24,277 bases of DNA from Phallusia fumigata (Eukaryota; Chordata; Ascidiacea; Phlebobranchia; Ascidiidae): NCBI GenBank assembly GCA_008931825.1, contig QXVZ01004490.1, positions 1 through 24,277 of the forward strand, read 5' to 3'. Position 1 is the stretch's first letter, and the number at the start of each line of letters is the position of its first letter. The position numbers and the translations under genes are program-made. Positions 18,201 through 24,277 of this stretch are shown piece by piece. The notes under the pieces were generated by a model. That model saw only the letters and a program-made list of their open reading frames with translations, was not told where the DNA came from and did no database searches.

Positions 18201-18623
18201 TGTCCAGTGATATATTGGTTCCATCGTTGCAAGTGAATGCTGCGATACATAAAACAACAATAAAAAAAGTCAAGGTATTTAACACTCTCCAACCAGACAA
18301 GTTTAATATTGCCTGTGTTTTATACCGAAATGGAACGAAACGAAATTAAACATAGGTTCTTAGTCTTTTTACTTCCTAGGTTTTCAGAGGTTGGCGTTTA
18401 ACCAAAAACTTTTTACATCACGCTTCGCAAAATCGTTTTGGTATCGATGTTCATTTTGGTGTTTCGTGCCAAATCCGATCAAAAAATTAAATAATTCCTC
18501 GCGTTCCGATGTAAAACACAGGACCAATGTAGGCCTACCTGTAATTGGTGCTGTACGTTTAGCAAGCACCAACTTATACAGCATTATTGCAAACCACAAC
18601 CAAACAAAGCCCTGGTTTCCCAT
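6017..18623 (-). CDS. Relaxin-receptor-like GPCR with tandem LDLa modules
   Basis: Non-redundant model: complement of 18539-18623, 18113-18239, 16986-17324, 13868-14056, 13169-13288, 12127-12349, 11301-11558, 10727-10858, 10214-10372, 9516-9818, 8571-8920, 7990-8189 and 7329-7606 (terminal exon also present at 6017-6294). It totals 2763 nt including the stop, giving 920 residues, with every phase matching. Residues 1-21 are a signal peptide. Residues 29-506 carry about ten or eleven LDL-receptor class A-like modules (CDGxxDC, SDE). A hinge (NILSSKYELIANGFLRILVW) leads into TM1, as in RXFP/LGR receptors. TM1 ends GNTVV, TM6 has CCWVP (843-847) and TM7 LPINSALNPLLY (to 885). Known relaxin receptors and the snail receptor GRL101 have LRRs between LDLa and 7TM; none is seen here. 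The ligand is unknown. G-protein coupling is inferred from family. Confidence 0.88.
6566..7259. repeat. Fully redundant small contig (copy of 5504-6197)
   Basis: This 694-bp segment is bounded by n on both sides and adds no unique sequence. It contains the SINE head and a truncated minus-strand terminal GPCR exon (7079-7259; start of TM7 through the stop). These should not be counted as an extra gene fragment. Confidence 0.9.
7261..7876. repeat. Contig-overlap redundancy, third copy
   Basis: Repeats 5949-6564 and then runs on into unique sequence from 7877, which holds the upstream GPCR exons. The true locus is therefore most simply 1-6564 merged with 7261 onward. Confidence 0.9.
7329..7606 (-). 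CDS. GPCR terminal exon 13: TM6-TM7 and tail (copy contiguous with the gene)
   Basis: Acceptor tcactttgcattgcag| then TM6 (ITNFCCWVPLTIMVFVYF), TM7 with LPINSALNPLLYS and a short Lys-rich tail ending ADTRL before TAG at 7329-7331. By eye it is identical to 6017-6294. This copy lies on the same contig as the upstream exons. Confidence 0.93.
7990..8189 (-). CDS. GPCR exon 12: ECL2 Cys and TM5
   Basis: Acceptor acgcatttcag| and donor ACTTTAT|gtaagt, phases 2 and 1. It encodes SACVPKLF with the ECL2 Cys (residue 770), TM5 (FTSILNFVAFLFIASVYTA) and a Ser/Thr-rich third intracellular loop. Confidence 0.92.
8571..8920 (-). CDS. GPCR exon 11: TM4 and long ECL2
   Basis: Acceptor tttctttttag| and donor CTACAG|gtaaga, phase 0 in and 2 out. 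PIDSLTKPGFRL is the second intracellular loop, followed by TM4 (about residues 655-677). The remaining roughly 84 residues lie outside the membrane before the conserved ECL2 Cys, far longer than in vertebrate relaxin receptors. N-glycosylation sites include NFT. Confidence 0.9.
9128..9421. mobile_element. Non-autonomous hAT-type MITE in a GPCR intron
   Basis: The left end is caggagtgcataacctgcgg and the right end gtttgtgcactcctg, giving terminal inverted repeats of about 10-13 bp. Flanks acaactgt (9120-9127) and acaaatgt (9422-9429) match at 7 of 8 positions, an 8-bp hAT target duplication. It is 294 bp with no coding capacity and sits in the intron between exons 10 and 11. Confidence 0.75.
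9516..9818 (-). CDS. GPCR exon 10: TM2-TM3
   Basis: Acceptor attatacgtacag| and donor TATAAT|gtaagt, phases 0 and 0, 101 codons. It completes GNTVVIVGE of TM1, then TM2 (NLATADFLMGVYLLMLG; LxxxD and MGVY as in RXFPs), an ECL1 ending in the TM3 Cys (SQPC), and TM3 ending TLLRGYSVYN in place of a D/ERY-type motif. Confidence 0.93.
10214..10372 (-). CDS. GPCR exon 9: last LDLa half, hinge and TM1
   Basis: Acceptor tttcttcacag| and donor ACACG|gtaagt-like, phases 0 and 0, 53 codons. LDGKGDCLDWSDEC ends the ectodomain. The hinge NILSSKYELIANGFLRILVW and TM1 (to GNT) follow directly, with no LRR between. The LRI(F/L)VW transition is typical of relaxin-type receptors. Confidence 0.92.
10727..10858 (-). 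CDS. GPCR exon 8: LDLa module 10 end, module 11 start
   Basis: Acceptor tgatatttgcag| and donor GAAAAG|gtagtt, phases 0 and 0, 44 codons. It encodes AICDLNVNCDNAQDERNC, then GRFYCEGGKPLFVQKEK, the first half of the membrane-proximal module. Confidence 0.85.
11301..11558 (-). CDS. GPCR exon 7: LDLa modules 8-9 and start of 10
   Basis: Acceptor gattttagacacag| and donor ACCTTG|gtgaga, phases 0 and 0, 86 codons. It contains LLFCDGLLDCLNRVDESSC and the canonical SRVCDGRVDCDDASDEDKK, then starts the next module (RYYCPALNGTL). Confidence 0.88.
12127..12349 (-). CDS. GPCR exon 6: LDLa modules 7 and part of 8
   Basis: Acceptor caatatgaacacag| and donor ACAAGC|gtgagt, phases 2 in and 0 out. It encodes CSNFKRCESKT, ANFCDGIEDCK, then an extended spacer (SWFVPPGFPEDEC) and further Cys-rich sequence ending RYLCETS. 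The contig B copy (14060-14282) differs by one silent base (Lys AAG/AAA). Confidence 0.85.
12719..13036. repeat. Intronic repeat R1, interrupted by a foldback insertion
   Basis: Segments 12719-12784 and about 12944-13036 match 13703-13868 (R2) piecewise. Shared words include cctcataacgt, atttccggcctggtgattga and caagcgaa followed by taaactcaactcaa. R1 ends at the donor of the 69-nt cassette exon and R2 at the donor of exon 4, so the two may descend from a duplicated exon-plus-intron unit. Confidence 0.7.
12785..12946. mobile_element. Foldback / MITE-like insertion
   Basis: About 160 bp are present in R1 and absent from R2. It contains inverted arms 12853-12886 and 12919-12948 sharing a perfect gcacttacaccagccggg plus accaaa stem, separated by about 32 bp. 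Its left edge follows ttaa. R2 acts as a related empty site. The class is unknown, since a clear target duplication is not visible. Confidence 0.6.
13036..13104 (-). CDS. Candidate 69-nt cassette exon of the GPCR
   Basis: Acceptor attccgtttag| and donor CTTGCAG|gtaaac. The exon is 69 nt, phases 2 and 2, so inclusion or skipping keeps the frame. It encodes FSFCKGTLPCELETAAQ then PKTTC, a Cys-bearing half-module between LDLa 6 and 7. The upstream intron would be only 64 nt. Not counted in the 920-residue model; inclusion gives 943. Repeated at 14967-15035. Confidence 0.5.
13169..13288 (-). CDS. GPCR exon 5: LDLa-like module 6
   Basis: Acceptor ttaccgtgctttacag| and donor GAAAC|gtacgt, phases 2 and 2. 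It encodes RCRVGQVDCGSKIFSHCINR followed by TAVCNGIVECRGNLDE. Repeated at 15100-15219 in the redundant contig. Confidence 0.82.
13703..13868. repeat. Intronic repeat R2 (uninterrupted copy)
   Basis: Homologue of R1 without the foldback insertion. It reaches the donor splice site of GPCR exon 4 on the minus strand. A third short match to its left end (gctgcagcg then a cgacctcaa-like word) is at about 12646. Confidence 0.65.
13868..14056 (-). CDS. GPCR exon 4: LDLa module 5 (contig A copy)
   Basis: The core HKVCDGTIDCSDLSDEC is a canonical Ca2+-binding LDLa module. The donor is CCTGG|gtaagt. The acceptor ctcag| is visible only in the third copy (16170-16171 and upstream), because contig A stops at 14058, just after the acceptor AG. 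The same exon is present at 15799-15987 and, without its last 10 nt, at 15991-16169. Confidence 0.88.
14060..15989. repeat. Allelic / contig redundancy, copy 2 (second haplotype)
   Basis: Bounded by n at both ends. It carries second copies of GPCR exons at 15799-15987, 15100-15219, 14967-15035 and 14060-14282 (truncated exactly at the donor). The one exonic difference I found is silent. Read as the alternative haplotype of the same locus. Confidence 0.85.
15991..16169 (-). CDS. Partial third copy of GPCR exon 4
   Basis: Matches 13878-14056. The left contig edge removes its last 10 nt and donor, but its acceptor (gtgtgtactcag|) and upstream intron are intact and continue into unique sequence. 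This contig therefore joins the exon to the upstream exons at 16986 and beyond. Confidence 0.85.
16172..16985. other. GPCR intron with hAT end remnant and G12 run
   Basis: The intron contains a run of 12 G at 16290-16301. It also has a likely degraded hAT terminus at about 16680-16749, with tgcggcccgc then ttgcccactcctg, resembling the right end of the element at 9128-9421. No opposite terminus was found. No coding sequence is recognised. Confidence 0.45.
16986..17324 (-). CDS. GPCR exon 3: LDLa-like modules 2-4 (Cys-rich)
   Basis: Acceptor tttgcattcag| and donor GGAAA|gtaagt, phases 2 and 2, 339 nt. It encodes at least three Cys-rich LDLa-like units with cores YICNGSILCDNV, TICDGNWCSGC and LWDNVQDCDNDIDMC. 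Several lack the full SDE motif, so calcium binding may be lost in some. Confidence 0.8.
17931..18081. repeat. 73-bp tandem duplication in a GPCR intron
   Basis: Unit 17931-18003 (attttaaaatacgaactc ... caaagtgggtg) is repeated at 18004-18076 with about three substitutions, followed by the first bases of a third unit. It lies between GPCR exons 3 and 2 and is non-coding. Confidence 0.85.
18113..18239 (-). CDS. GPCR exon 2: LDLa module 1
   Basis: The strong acceptor ttttatgtatcgcag| is followed by a textbook LDLa core, FCDGNSDCDGSDE, with Ca2+-coordinating acidic residues. The donor is TATTCAG|gtacag, phase 2. Several N-x-S/T sites are present. Confidence 0.88.
18539..18623 (-). CDS. GPCR exon 1: signal peptide
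   Basis: The ATG at 18621-18623 opens a short N-region, then a hydrophobic core (FVWLWFAIMLYKLVLA) followed by KRTAPIT. The donor is ATTACAG|gtaggc, phase 1. Joining to exon 2 gives ...APITAFTCNDGTN, leading straight into the first LDLa module. Confidence 0.8.
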
Positions 18624-20246
18624 CTTACTGCGTTTTTTGCATCCACGGTCAAACCCCCACGTCTTTTACACTTTAACACTCTCTAACAGCTGTCACTGCC
18701 TGCAGTCACTGTGATTTTGTACTAATTGTATTTTTACCGAGTTTATCTGAACGATAACACAGACAAAGTTTGTCACTAACGCTACTTCCTTTCAAGAGTC
18801 ATCGACATTACGGAGGATAAATAGCGTTTGAATACACGACATGACAAGTATATCCTGTTATGCGTTACACGACTAAAACTCGTACGTGCATTCGTAACTC
18901 TGTTACCTAATTTGTTATATTTCGCTGCATTAACTTGGTCACTTCACGTTTTTCTTCTTTTACAAGCATTGCTTGTGTTACATCAATGCATCATTTTATT
19001 TTTTGCTGGATATCTGTATATTGTTGTCACCTAAAAGTGTTGCTTTTTATCATATTTTTACTTTTGATTTTCGCCTTAATTCTCTACAACTTCACGTTCA
19101 TTTCTTACCTGTTGTTTTACAATTACACTGGTTTTCAAGACATGTTTAAGTTTTTCACATGGGCGCACTTGGTATTAACTGCCCTTTGCCTTTTTTTGTA
19201 AGTGCCTCTAGTACAGAAATTCCTACCACAGTTTTTCCCAAAACCTCCCCAGGGCTATTTCAATTAGCCGACGCTTTGACGCTTTTCAGGTTCCCCGCTT
19301 CGTTTCTTGAAGGTACAATTATTTGGAATCTATTTTTCACACGTTTTGGGCCGTTTAGGAGTTGCACGTGCAGTTGTGGCAGTTGTTCTGGCTACCATAC
19401 CATTTATTTATTTGTTATTGTGGACATATTACTGAGCAGTTTTTGCTCTGTTATCGCCCATTTGTGCAAAGACAGCAAGTGCAAATTCAGGCTTTCTGTG
19501 GCTGGTTGCTATAGTGGAGTGTTCAAAGGCAAACGGTATGTTGATTTTATGTAATTGTTGTTTTCGGTTTGGTTTTCGGCCTAATGACTTTGTTGTCCTC
19601 AAGTTTTTAAAACTTTGGTTAGAGATTGATTCGTTTGGGTCTAGAAACGAGTTATATCATTTGTTACATGTTCACTATGCGACTTATATGGTGCCTAATG
19701 TCTCCTCGAACTTGACTCTAATATATTATACTGACTCTAAATTAGGTCCTAGCTTTTTGAAATTGAAATAGTTTGTTTAGGACTTTAGGGCGTGATCGTG
19801 TGGGTTTAATGGTCAAACAGCACACTTCCAAATCTGTTAGAGATCGTTTAGAATTTGGATAATAATACGAATTAAATGGTGAAGGCTTGAAACCAAGATA
19901 GTCGATTGTTTAGCGCGAATGTCATGTGCTCGATAGGCTGTTAAATTTTGAGGAGCATTTCACCCATCCAGTTAAGTAAAACCCGATGTGTTGAACACCA
20001 ACTTAAAAAACTGTAACAAAATTACCATGTTGCATTTAGGTGTTGTTCTGTACACCGCGGACAAACCATACCATCATACAAATTTCCACTGGGAGTGCTG
20101 TTTAGTTTTTGATGTTATACTGTACGAAAAAGGCCATGTACGGCAAGTTGTGTCAAGAAAAACGATTGTGCCTAGAAAAATTTGCGTGGCACCCGAAGAG
20201 CGCTGATCGAGTCACCTAGTGCAAAGCTGCAGCGGACAAAAGCGCA
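18624..20246. other. Divergent intergenic region
   Basis: About 1.6 kb separate the start codons of the minus-strand GPCR and the plus-strand X/EGF gene, so it should contain both promoters. T-rich plus-strand open frames up to 131 codons (19159-19554 and 19514-19771) show no recognisable domain. No TATA box, repeat or RNA gene could be supported. Confidence 0.4.
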
Positions 20247-20310
20247 ATGTCAGTGATATTCTGTTTAGTCGTAATTTTTGCGAACTGTTGCCCAACATTA
20301 TGTGGAACAG
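20247..20310 (+). CDS. X/EGF gene exon 1: signal peptide
   Basis: The ATG at 20247-20249 opens a hydrophobic leader MSVIFCLVVIFANCC ending ...LCGT. The donor is GGAACAG|gtaagt, phase 1. An upstream start cannot be excluded, but this leader fits an extracellular EGF protein. Confidence 0.75.
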
Positions 20311-23300
20311 GTAAGTAGGTACAAACCAAGTGTAATTTGAAGGTAGAATTTTTTCTGAAAGCAACAGAAGCAAGTAAATTAGCACATCACAGAATTGACA
20401 AATGTTTGAAACGAAACGATAAAATTTACGTAAACTTTTCTCCACATTTAACGATTTGTGTGATGATAATAAAAACGTACACATGTCAACTTTAACAATA
20501 TAAAATAACAAAAGCTGTTTAAACATTTCATGATGCCGTGGCTAATGCCCTGCGGTTTGTTATGTGTTTAATTTGCAGAGCTTACATTGAGTTCCAGTGT
20601 TCGAATCCCTGCTTATATCAGACCGGAGCAGTCTAAAGGAAAGGTCATCGAGGTTACCTACAAGCGGTGCTTTGCAGGAAGCGCAAAGTTCGTTAATGCA
20701 TCTGTTTTTGGGTCGTCCCGATTTCCAGATGCATTTACCCACAAGATCTTGGGTGTTTACCCGTGGGGCTTTCGGGCCCTTGTACAAAGAACTGACAGGC
20801 CCTCTTTGGGCTGGCAACAACAATCTGCGCGTTTACGATACTCAGCAGTTTTTGGTAAACCTTTTTATTGTTTTTGCGTTTATTTTAACATACAAAAACT
20901 TTGGGTTTAACGTTTCGCGATTAGAACTTCAAGATTTCCAGCGCTTTCCTTGTGTGAATGCGAGATCTTGCACAAACATTGCCAATGTTGGAAGGAAATG
21001 TGAATGCGAGTTTGGATACGGCGGTGAATTGTGTGATCAAGGTACTTTGCTTTTCGTAAGCTGACTTGACTTTTTCATTGTTTCAGATTTGTTGCTGTTT
21101 AACAAATGAGGCTCTTTATTGCAGTAGGATTTCGGAGGCGTTGACACTTAAACATATATGTTATACTCTGTAATGTGTTTATCAATCTTTTTGTAGCCGC
21201 GAACCACTTGTGTTCCAGAAAACGTCATTTCGAGTTAACTTTTTATTTTCTAAATCGAAAAATGTAAATGTAACGTAGTTCAATTTGATGCTCAAGGAAT
21301 GGTACGCATACCACCGATAACAGCTACAACCAGTGGTCAAGTAAGCAGGACGGTCCGTTACAGTAAACGAATAATTGCCGGCATTTCGCATCGACTATTT
21401 CAACAATAAAAAAATTCCTTATTAATTCTAAAATACTCTTGATATTCCCTTTAATATTTTGTCCTATTGTTGTTGATTTTATTGTTACGTAGCCTGCAGT
21501 TGTTGTTATTCGTGCAATGTAATAGGTGACCGTTTTGCGTAGCTAACTTTTCGCAACAATATTGACAAATAACGGATCATTTGAACGACTGCATTCTATC
21601 GGTTAACCCTATGTTCCAGTCACATCGCTGAGTGGTGAAGAACCGATTGGACGGAACGGGAACATCCGTGGCGGAAAAATATTAGACGTTACCTACCCCC
21701 AATGTCAAAACGACATAGCTAAAAAAGTGATGACAAATGTTGAAAGCAGATGGAGCGATCCTCTAATCGCCACCGTCGTTGACAATTTCACTTGGGGATT
21801 TCGTGCTTTGGTCGAAAGAGCCGACTTTCCCGAAATTGGATGGGGAAAGATTAAAGCAAAGCTTCTATGGACTGCTAACTTTGGTACTCCGTTTTGCTTT
21901 TTTCATCAACAATACTGAAAATTGAAAAGTATATTTTAACGATCAATTACTCTGGTACTAATTGATCACAGTACTCCAGGCCTGCAATTGGTGTAATACC
22001 TGGTGCCAGACCCAGTTAGGCTAGATCTTGGATTCAATTCCAACACAGGTTTTTCTAGCCCCCGCGTTGATAGATGGAAATGCTCGAAAGGCCGACTATA
22101 ATTAGGTATAATGCCTTTTGCTGGCCTGGTGTACTGTGATTTATACATTAGTACAATGCTGGTCACGCAAAAGTTTTAGGGCAAATCCCACAGATGAATT
22201 TGCGTTTGCATATCATTCTTAGGTCACTGTTTTAAAATATATTGAAGATACATGCCAATACTATTAGGATAATGCCGATAATGACAACGGCGATTGTGAA
22301 CACGTTGAAAATGTTTTGCACACAGGTTCTGGCGTGTATCTTCTTGTGGAGATCATATGTTTTTCTTTGTTAAGATTTACCCTGGAACCTTACTAACCCT
22401 TGCTTGAACGGCGGGACATGTAGCAGCAATGTTGGAGGCCGCGTTTGCAATTGCACAAGGCAATACGGTGGGAAACTCTGCGAAACGCGTAAGTGCGTAA
22501 GGTTACAACTAATTATAACTTCACATGCAAGCAATAGGAAGCTATCAAAATGGCTATATAGCCTCTACGTCACACCGCAAACAAGGCCGTTTGTGTATGT
22601 TTAGTACAGGTGGTTCCCAACCTATATTTGTTTTAGCTTAGTTAAACAATTTAGTTTTGATAAATGTATTAAACACAAGCAAACCGTTTTTAGCATTCCG
22701 TCTATTTATGTTTCGTCTAATTCACTGATTTGAAACTTCCACCAAAATACATACAAATCCATTTTGATGACAGGTCTTATCCAATGTGCGTCAGAGCCGT
22801 GCCAGCATGGGAAATGCGTTGAATTGTCCAATCGTTATCGTTGTCTTTGTCAAAAGGGTTTCGGAGGAAAGCAATGCTCATACAGTAAGTGTAGACTTGT
22901 GATACAATGTATGTAACGCAATTTTAAGTTTACAAACACAAAAGTGCAATTTCATTTCGGGACATACAAACCTAATACTAATGGGTTTCGCAAATGACTT
23001 TAAAGCTGCTATTTCTATAGCTACTGCAGCGAGCATTAGTATAATTTTTTATCGTGCACTGTTTGGGATGTTAGTGTTGCGTTAGCCTTTAAAAAAGTTG
23101 GTTGGAGTTTTGACGCACCATAAGAATTGGTTAAACACGCTTGTTATCATACATTTATTGATACAAAAACAAAAAGAAATTCTTTGTGTCATTCAATGTG
23201 ATGCGAAGGCTTGCTTTGCTACGTTTGCCGAATCAGAATTATTGTGCCCTTGGAAATTACAACGAAGCATGAAGGTCGTTGTTCCATTTCACGACACAGG

Positions 23301-24256
23301 TTTCTTGAGTTAGCCTCAATAGCGACGTCTAATACCACTTTTGGGACTTGAGTTTCAATTTAAAACGGCAAATGACTTTACTGAACGCTTCACTTATGTG
23401 CTTGTCCCGATTTTCAGATGCATTTACCCATAAGATCTTGAAACATGTTAAAATTTACTGAATAGAACCTTACTGTTTTTCACCTCACCTTTAAACCGTG
23501 TGTAGACCATGCACAATGTGCTGCTGTTTTGTTTTATGTTTAGAATTTCTAAAAGGAGTTCATACAACTACATACACTCCGACGGAGACAACTAAAAATA
23601 TTACAATCGCGTATCCGACTTGTCAAGCAACAAAGGCTGCACAAGTTGATGTTTCAATACGAGAAAACAATGTCAATGCAAAGATCGGTTTATTGCGGAT
23701 TTTTGATTGGGGATTCACTTGCAGCCTGTCGTACCATATTGCCACTACTTACAATCTTTCCACATTGGACATAAAATGGAAAGCGTACTTTGGTATGATC
23801 ATGGTTAAAGCCACAAACCAGTATATATGAAAAAACACTTAGGGTTACAAAATCAAAACTCCAAAATGATGGTACTTTTGTTAGGTACACAATTCACGGT
23901 TTTAAATATTTTCAATAGGAAGATACAAGCCGGTACTTGTGTATAAAACATATTCTACGTTTCGACAAACGCTGGTACTTTTGGTGTAAAACAAAACGTT
24001 ACTTTATTCACAGCTATCATGAGGTCAAAAAACAAAAATATTTCAAACCTCTTTTTTGTGTAAAACCTTGCATAAAAAGTGTTTAAATGATTTTTTTCCG
24101 TAGCGTTACCCAACTAACTGGTATTTCTGTCGTTAAATGCAGATCCGCGATTCTTCGACTCGAATCCATGTTTAAATGATGGCATATGTAGGAATACTCC
24201 AGGTAGTGTTACGTGTACTTGTCGGGCAAAGTTTACTGGACGACGTTGCGAAATAC
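20247..24256 (+). CDS. Secreted or membrane protein with repeated novel X domains and EGF modules (5' part)
   Basis: Model: 20247-20310, 20579-20854, 20925-21041, 21620-21883, 22375-22488, 22774-22884, 23544-23792, 24143-24256, continuing past the window. Order: signal peptide, X1, EGF1, X2, EGF2, EGF3, X3, EGF4. All introns are phase 1, so each module is a symmetric shuffling-competent exon; 436 codons are visible. X is about 83-92 residues, with a V-T-Y-x-x-C-like start, a conserved centre (YPWGFRALVQRTDRP in X1, FTWGFRALVERADFP in X2, FDWGFTCSLSYH in X3) and an FG end at each exon boundary. EGF modules have six-Cys patterns. X is not a domain I recognise. The W-G-F segment faintly recalls the C2-like N-terminal (MNNL) domain of Notch ligands, but there is no DSL domain. 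A role in adhesion or signalling is possible but not shown. Confidence 0.85.
20579..20854 (+). CDS. X/EGF gene exon 2: X domain 1
   Basis: Acceptor tttaatttgcag| and donor GTTTTTG|gtaaac, phases 1 and 1. It contains GKVIEVTYKRC, then YPWGFRALVQRTDRPSLGW, ending SAVFG. A single Cys is visible, so any disulphide would be between domains. Confidence 0.85.
20925..21041 (+). CDS. X/EGF gene exon 3: EGF module 1
   Basis: Acceptor tttcgcgattag| and donor GATCAAG|gtactt. Encodes RFPCVNARSCTNIANVG then KCECEFGYGGELCDQ. The intron before it is only 70 bp. Cys spacing is EGF-like, with one Cys fewer than canonical in the first loop. Confidence 0.8.
21620..21883 (+). CDS. X/EGF gene exon 4: X domain 2
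   Basis: Acceptor ctatgttccag| and donor AACTTTG|gtactc, phases 1 and 1. It contains GKILDVTYPQC, then FTWGFRALVERADFPEIGW, ending WTANFG. It aligns along its length with X1. Confidence 0.87.
21965..22140. mobile_element. Short terminal-inverted-repeat element (MITE-like)
   Basis: The left end atcacagtactccaggcc and the inverted right end atcacagtacaccaggcc match at 17 of 18 positions. The element is 176 bp, non-coding and lies in the intron between X2 and EGF2. No convincing target duplication was seen, so the superfamily is unassigned. Confidence 0.65.
22375..22488 (+). CDS. X/EGF gene exon 5: EGF module 2
   Basis: Acceptor ttttctttgttaag| and donor GAAACGC|gtaagt, phases 1 and 1. It encodes NPCLNGGTCSSNVGGRVC then NCTRQYGGKLCET, a canonical six-Cys EGF module. 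Confidence 0.9.
22774..22884 (+). CDS. X/EGF gene exon 6: EGF module 3
   Basis: Acceptor ttttgatgacag| and donor TCATACA|gtaagt, phases 1 and 1. It encodes SEPCQHGKCVELSNRYRC then LCQKGFGGKQC, a canonical EGF module. Confidence 0.92.
23404..23440 (+). pseudogene. 37-bp fragment of the X1 exon inside an intron
   Basis: Matches 20715-20751 (from tcccgattt to catttaccca and agatcttg) at 35 of 37 positions, both differences being C to T. It lies in the intron just before X3. No splice signals or longer homology were seen around it, so it looks like the remnant of a duplicated X exon or a short patch copy. Confidence 0.7.
23544..23792 (+). CDS. X/EGF gene exon 7: X domain 3 (divergent)
   Basis: Acceptor gttttatgtttag| and donor TACTTTG|gtatga, phases 1 and 1. 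It contains ITIAYPTCQ, then FDWGFTCSLSYH, ending WKAYFG. The arginine-containing core of X1 and X2 is replaced and an extra Cys follows WGF, so it is a diverged member. Confidence 0.8.
24143..24256 (+). CDS. X/EGF gene exon 8: EGF module 4
   Basis: Acceptor gtcgttaaatgcag| and donor GAAATAC|gtaagt, phases 1 and 1. It encodes NPCLNDGICRNTPGSVTC then TCRAKFTGRRCEI. The gene continues beyond 24277. Confidence 0.9.
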
Positions 24257-24277
24257 GTAAGTTCAAAAGTATGGTTT

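Noticed and set aside
18061..18300. Alternative N-terminus with a hydrophobic leader directly before LDLa 1
   Set aside because: The frame upstream of 18239 has no ATG (it would start at TTG), and the hydrophobic codons are the pyrimidine-rich acceptor tract. The ATG exon at 18539-18623 fits by phase.
7329..18623. Leucine-rich repeats in the GPCR ectodomain
   Set aside because: I looked for LxxLxLxxN patterns between exons and found none; phase continuity leaves no forced gap for them.
19159..19771. Overlapping T-rich plus-strand open frames (131 and 85 codons)
   Set aside because: Phe/Leu/Cys-rich translation typical of T-rich non-coding DNA; no domain and no clear splice continuity.
20925..21041. 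DSL domain, making the plus-strand gene a Notch ligand
   Set aside because: The Cys spacing is EGF-like and no DSL-type segment is present in any visible exon.

Overview
This is a window of animal nuclear DNA. It is AT-rich and intron-dense (one inferred intron is only 64 bp), its exons join in consistent splice phases, and it carries several short non-autonomous transposons. The gene families, compact introns and visible allelic differences suggest an invertebrate deuterostome, most likely an ascidian tunicate such as Ciona. This is inference, because no species marker is present. Bacterial-style features (operons, CRISPR, Shine-Dalgarno sites) are absent. The single 'n' characters at 6565, 7260, 14059 and 15990 are contig joins. 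The sequence on either side of each is redundant, so parts of the window appear two or three times although the locus is probably single-copy.

Layout. 1-2123: no convincing gene; an imperfect 125-bp tandem repeat and a 232-bp hAT-type MITE with target-site duplication. 2124-4989, minus strand: a four-exon gene for a 478-residue protein with a novel N-terminal domain containing a hydrophobic segment and a C-terminal TPR region. It has two alternative, homologous 52-nt second exons. 5000-6000: downstream flank with a tRNA-related SINE head. 6017-18623, minus strand: a gene of 13 exons (14 with a candidate cassette exon) for a relaxin-receptor-like (RXFP/LGR type C-like) GPCR of about 920 residues. 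It has a signal peptide, about ten or eleven LDL-receptor class A-like modules, no visible leucine-rich repeats, then seven transmembrane helices. 18624-20246: divergent intergenic region. 20247 to the right edge, plus strand: the 5' part of a secreted or membrane protein in which an unrecognised domain of about 83-92 residues ('X') occurs three times, interspersed with four EGF-like modules, all on symmetric phase 1-1 exons.

I built the three gene models by hand from splice signals, phase continuity and domain continuity. All internal exon phases agree, and the two complete models sum to a multiple of three ending at a stop. The most interesting items are the repeated X domain, the LRR-less multi-LDLa relaxin-receptor-like GPCR with an expanded second extracellular loop and no D/ERY-like motif, and the mutually exclusive exon pair in the TPR gene. 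No evidence links the three genes functionally, although the GPCR and the X/EGF gene are divergently arranged and both encode extracellular proteins.
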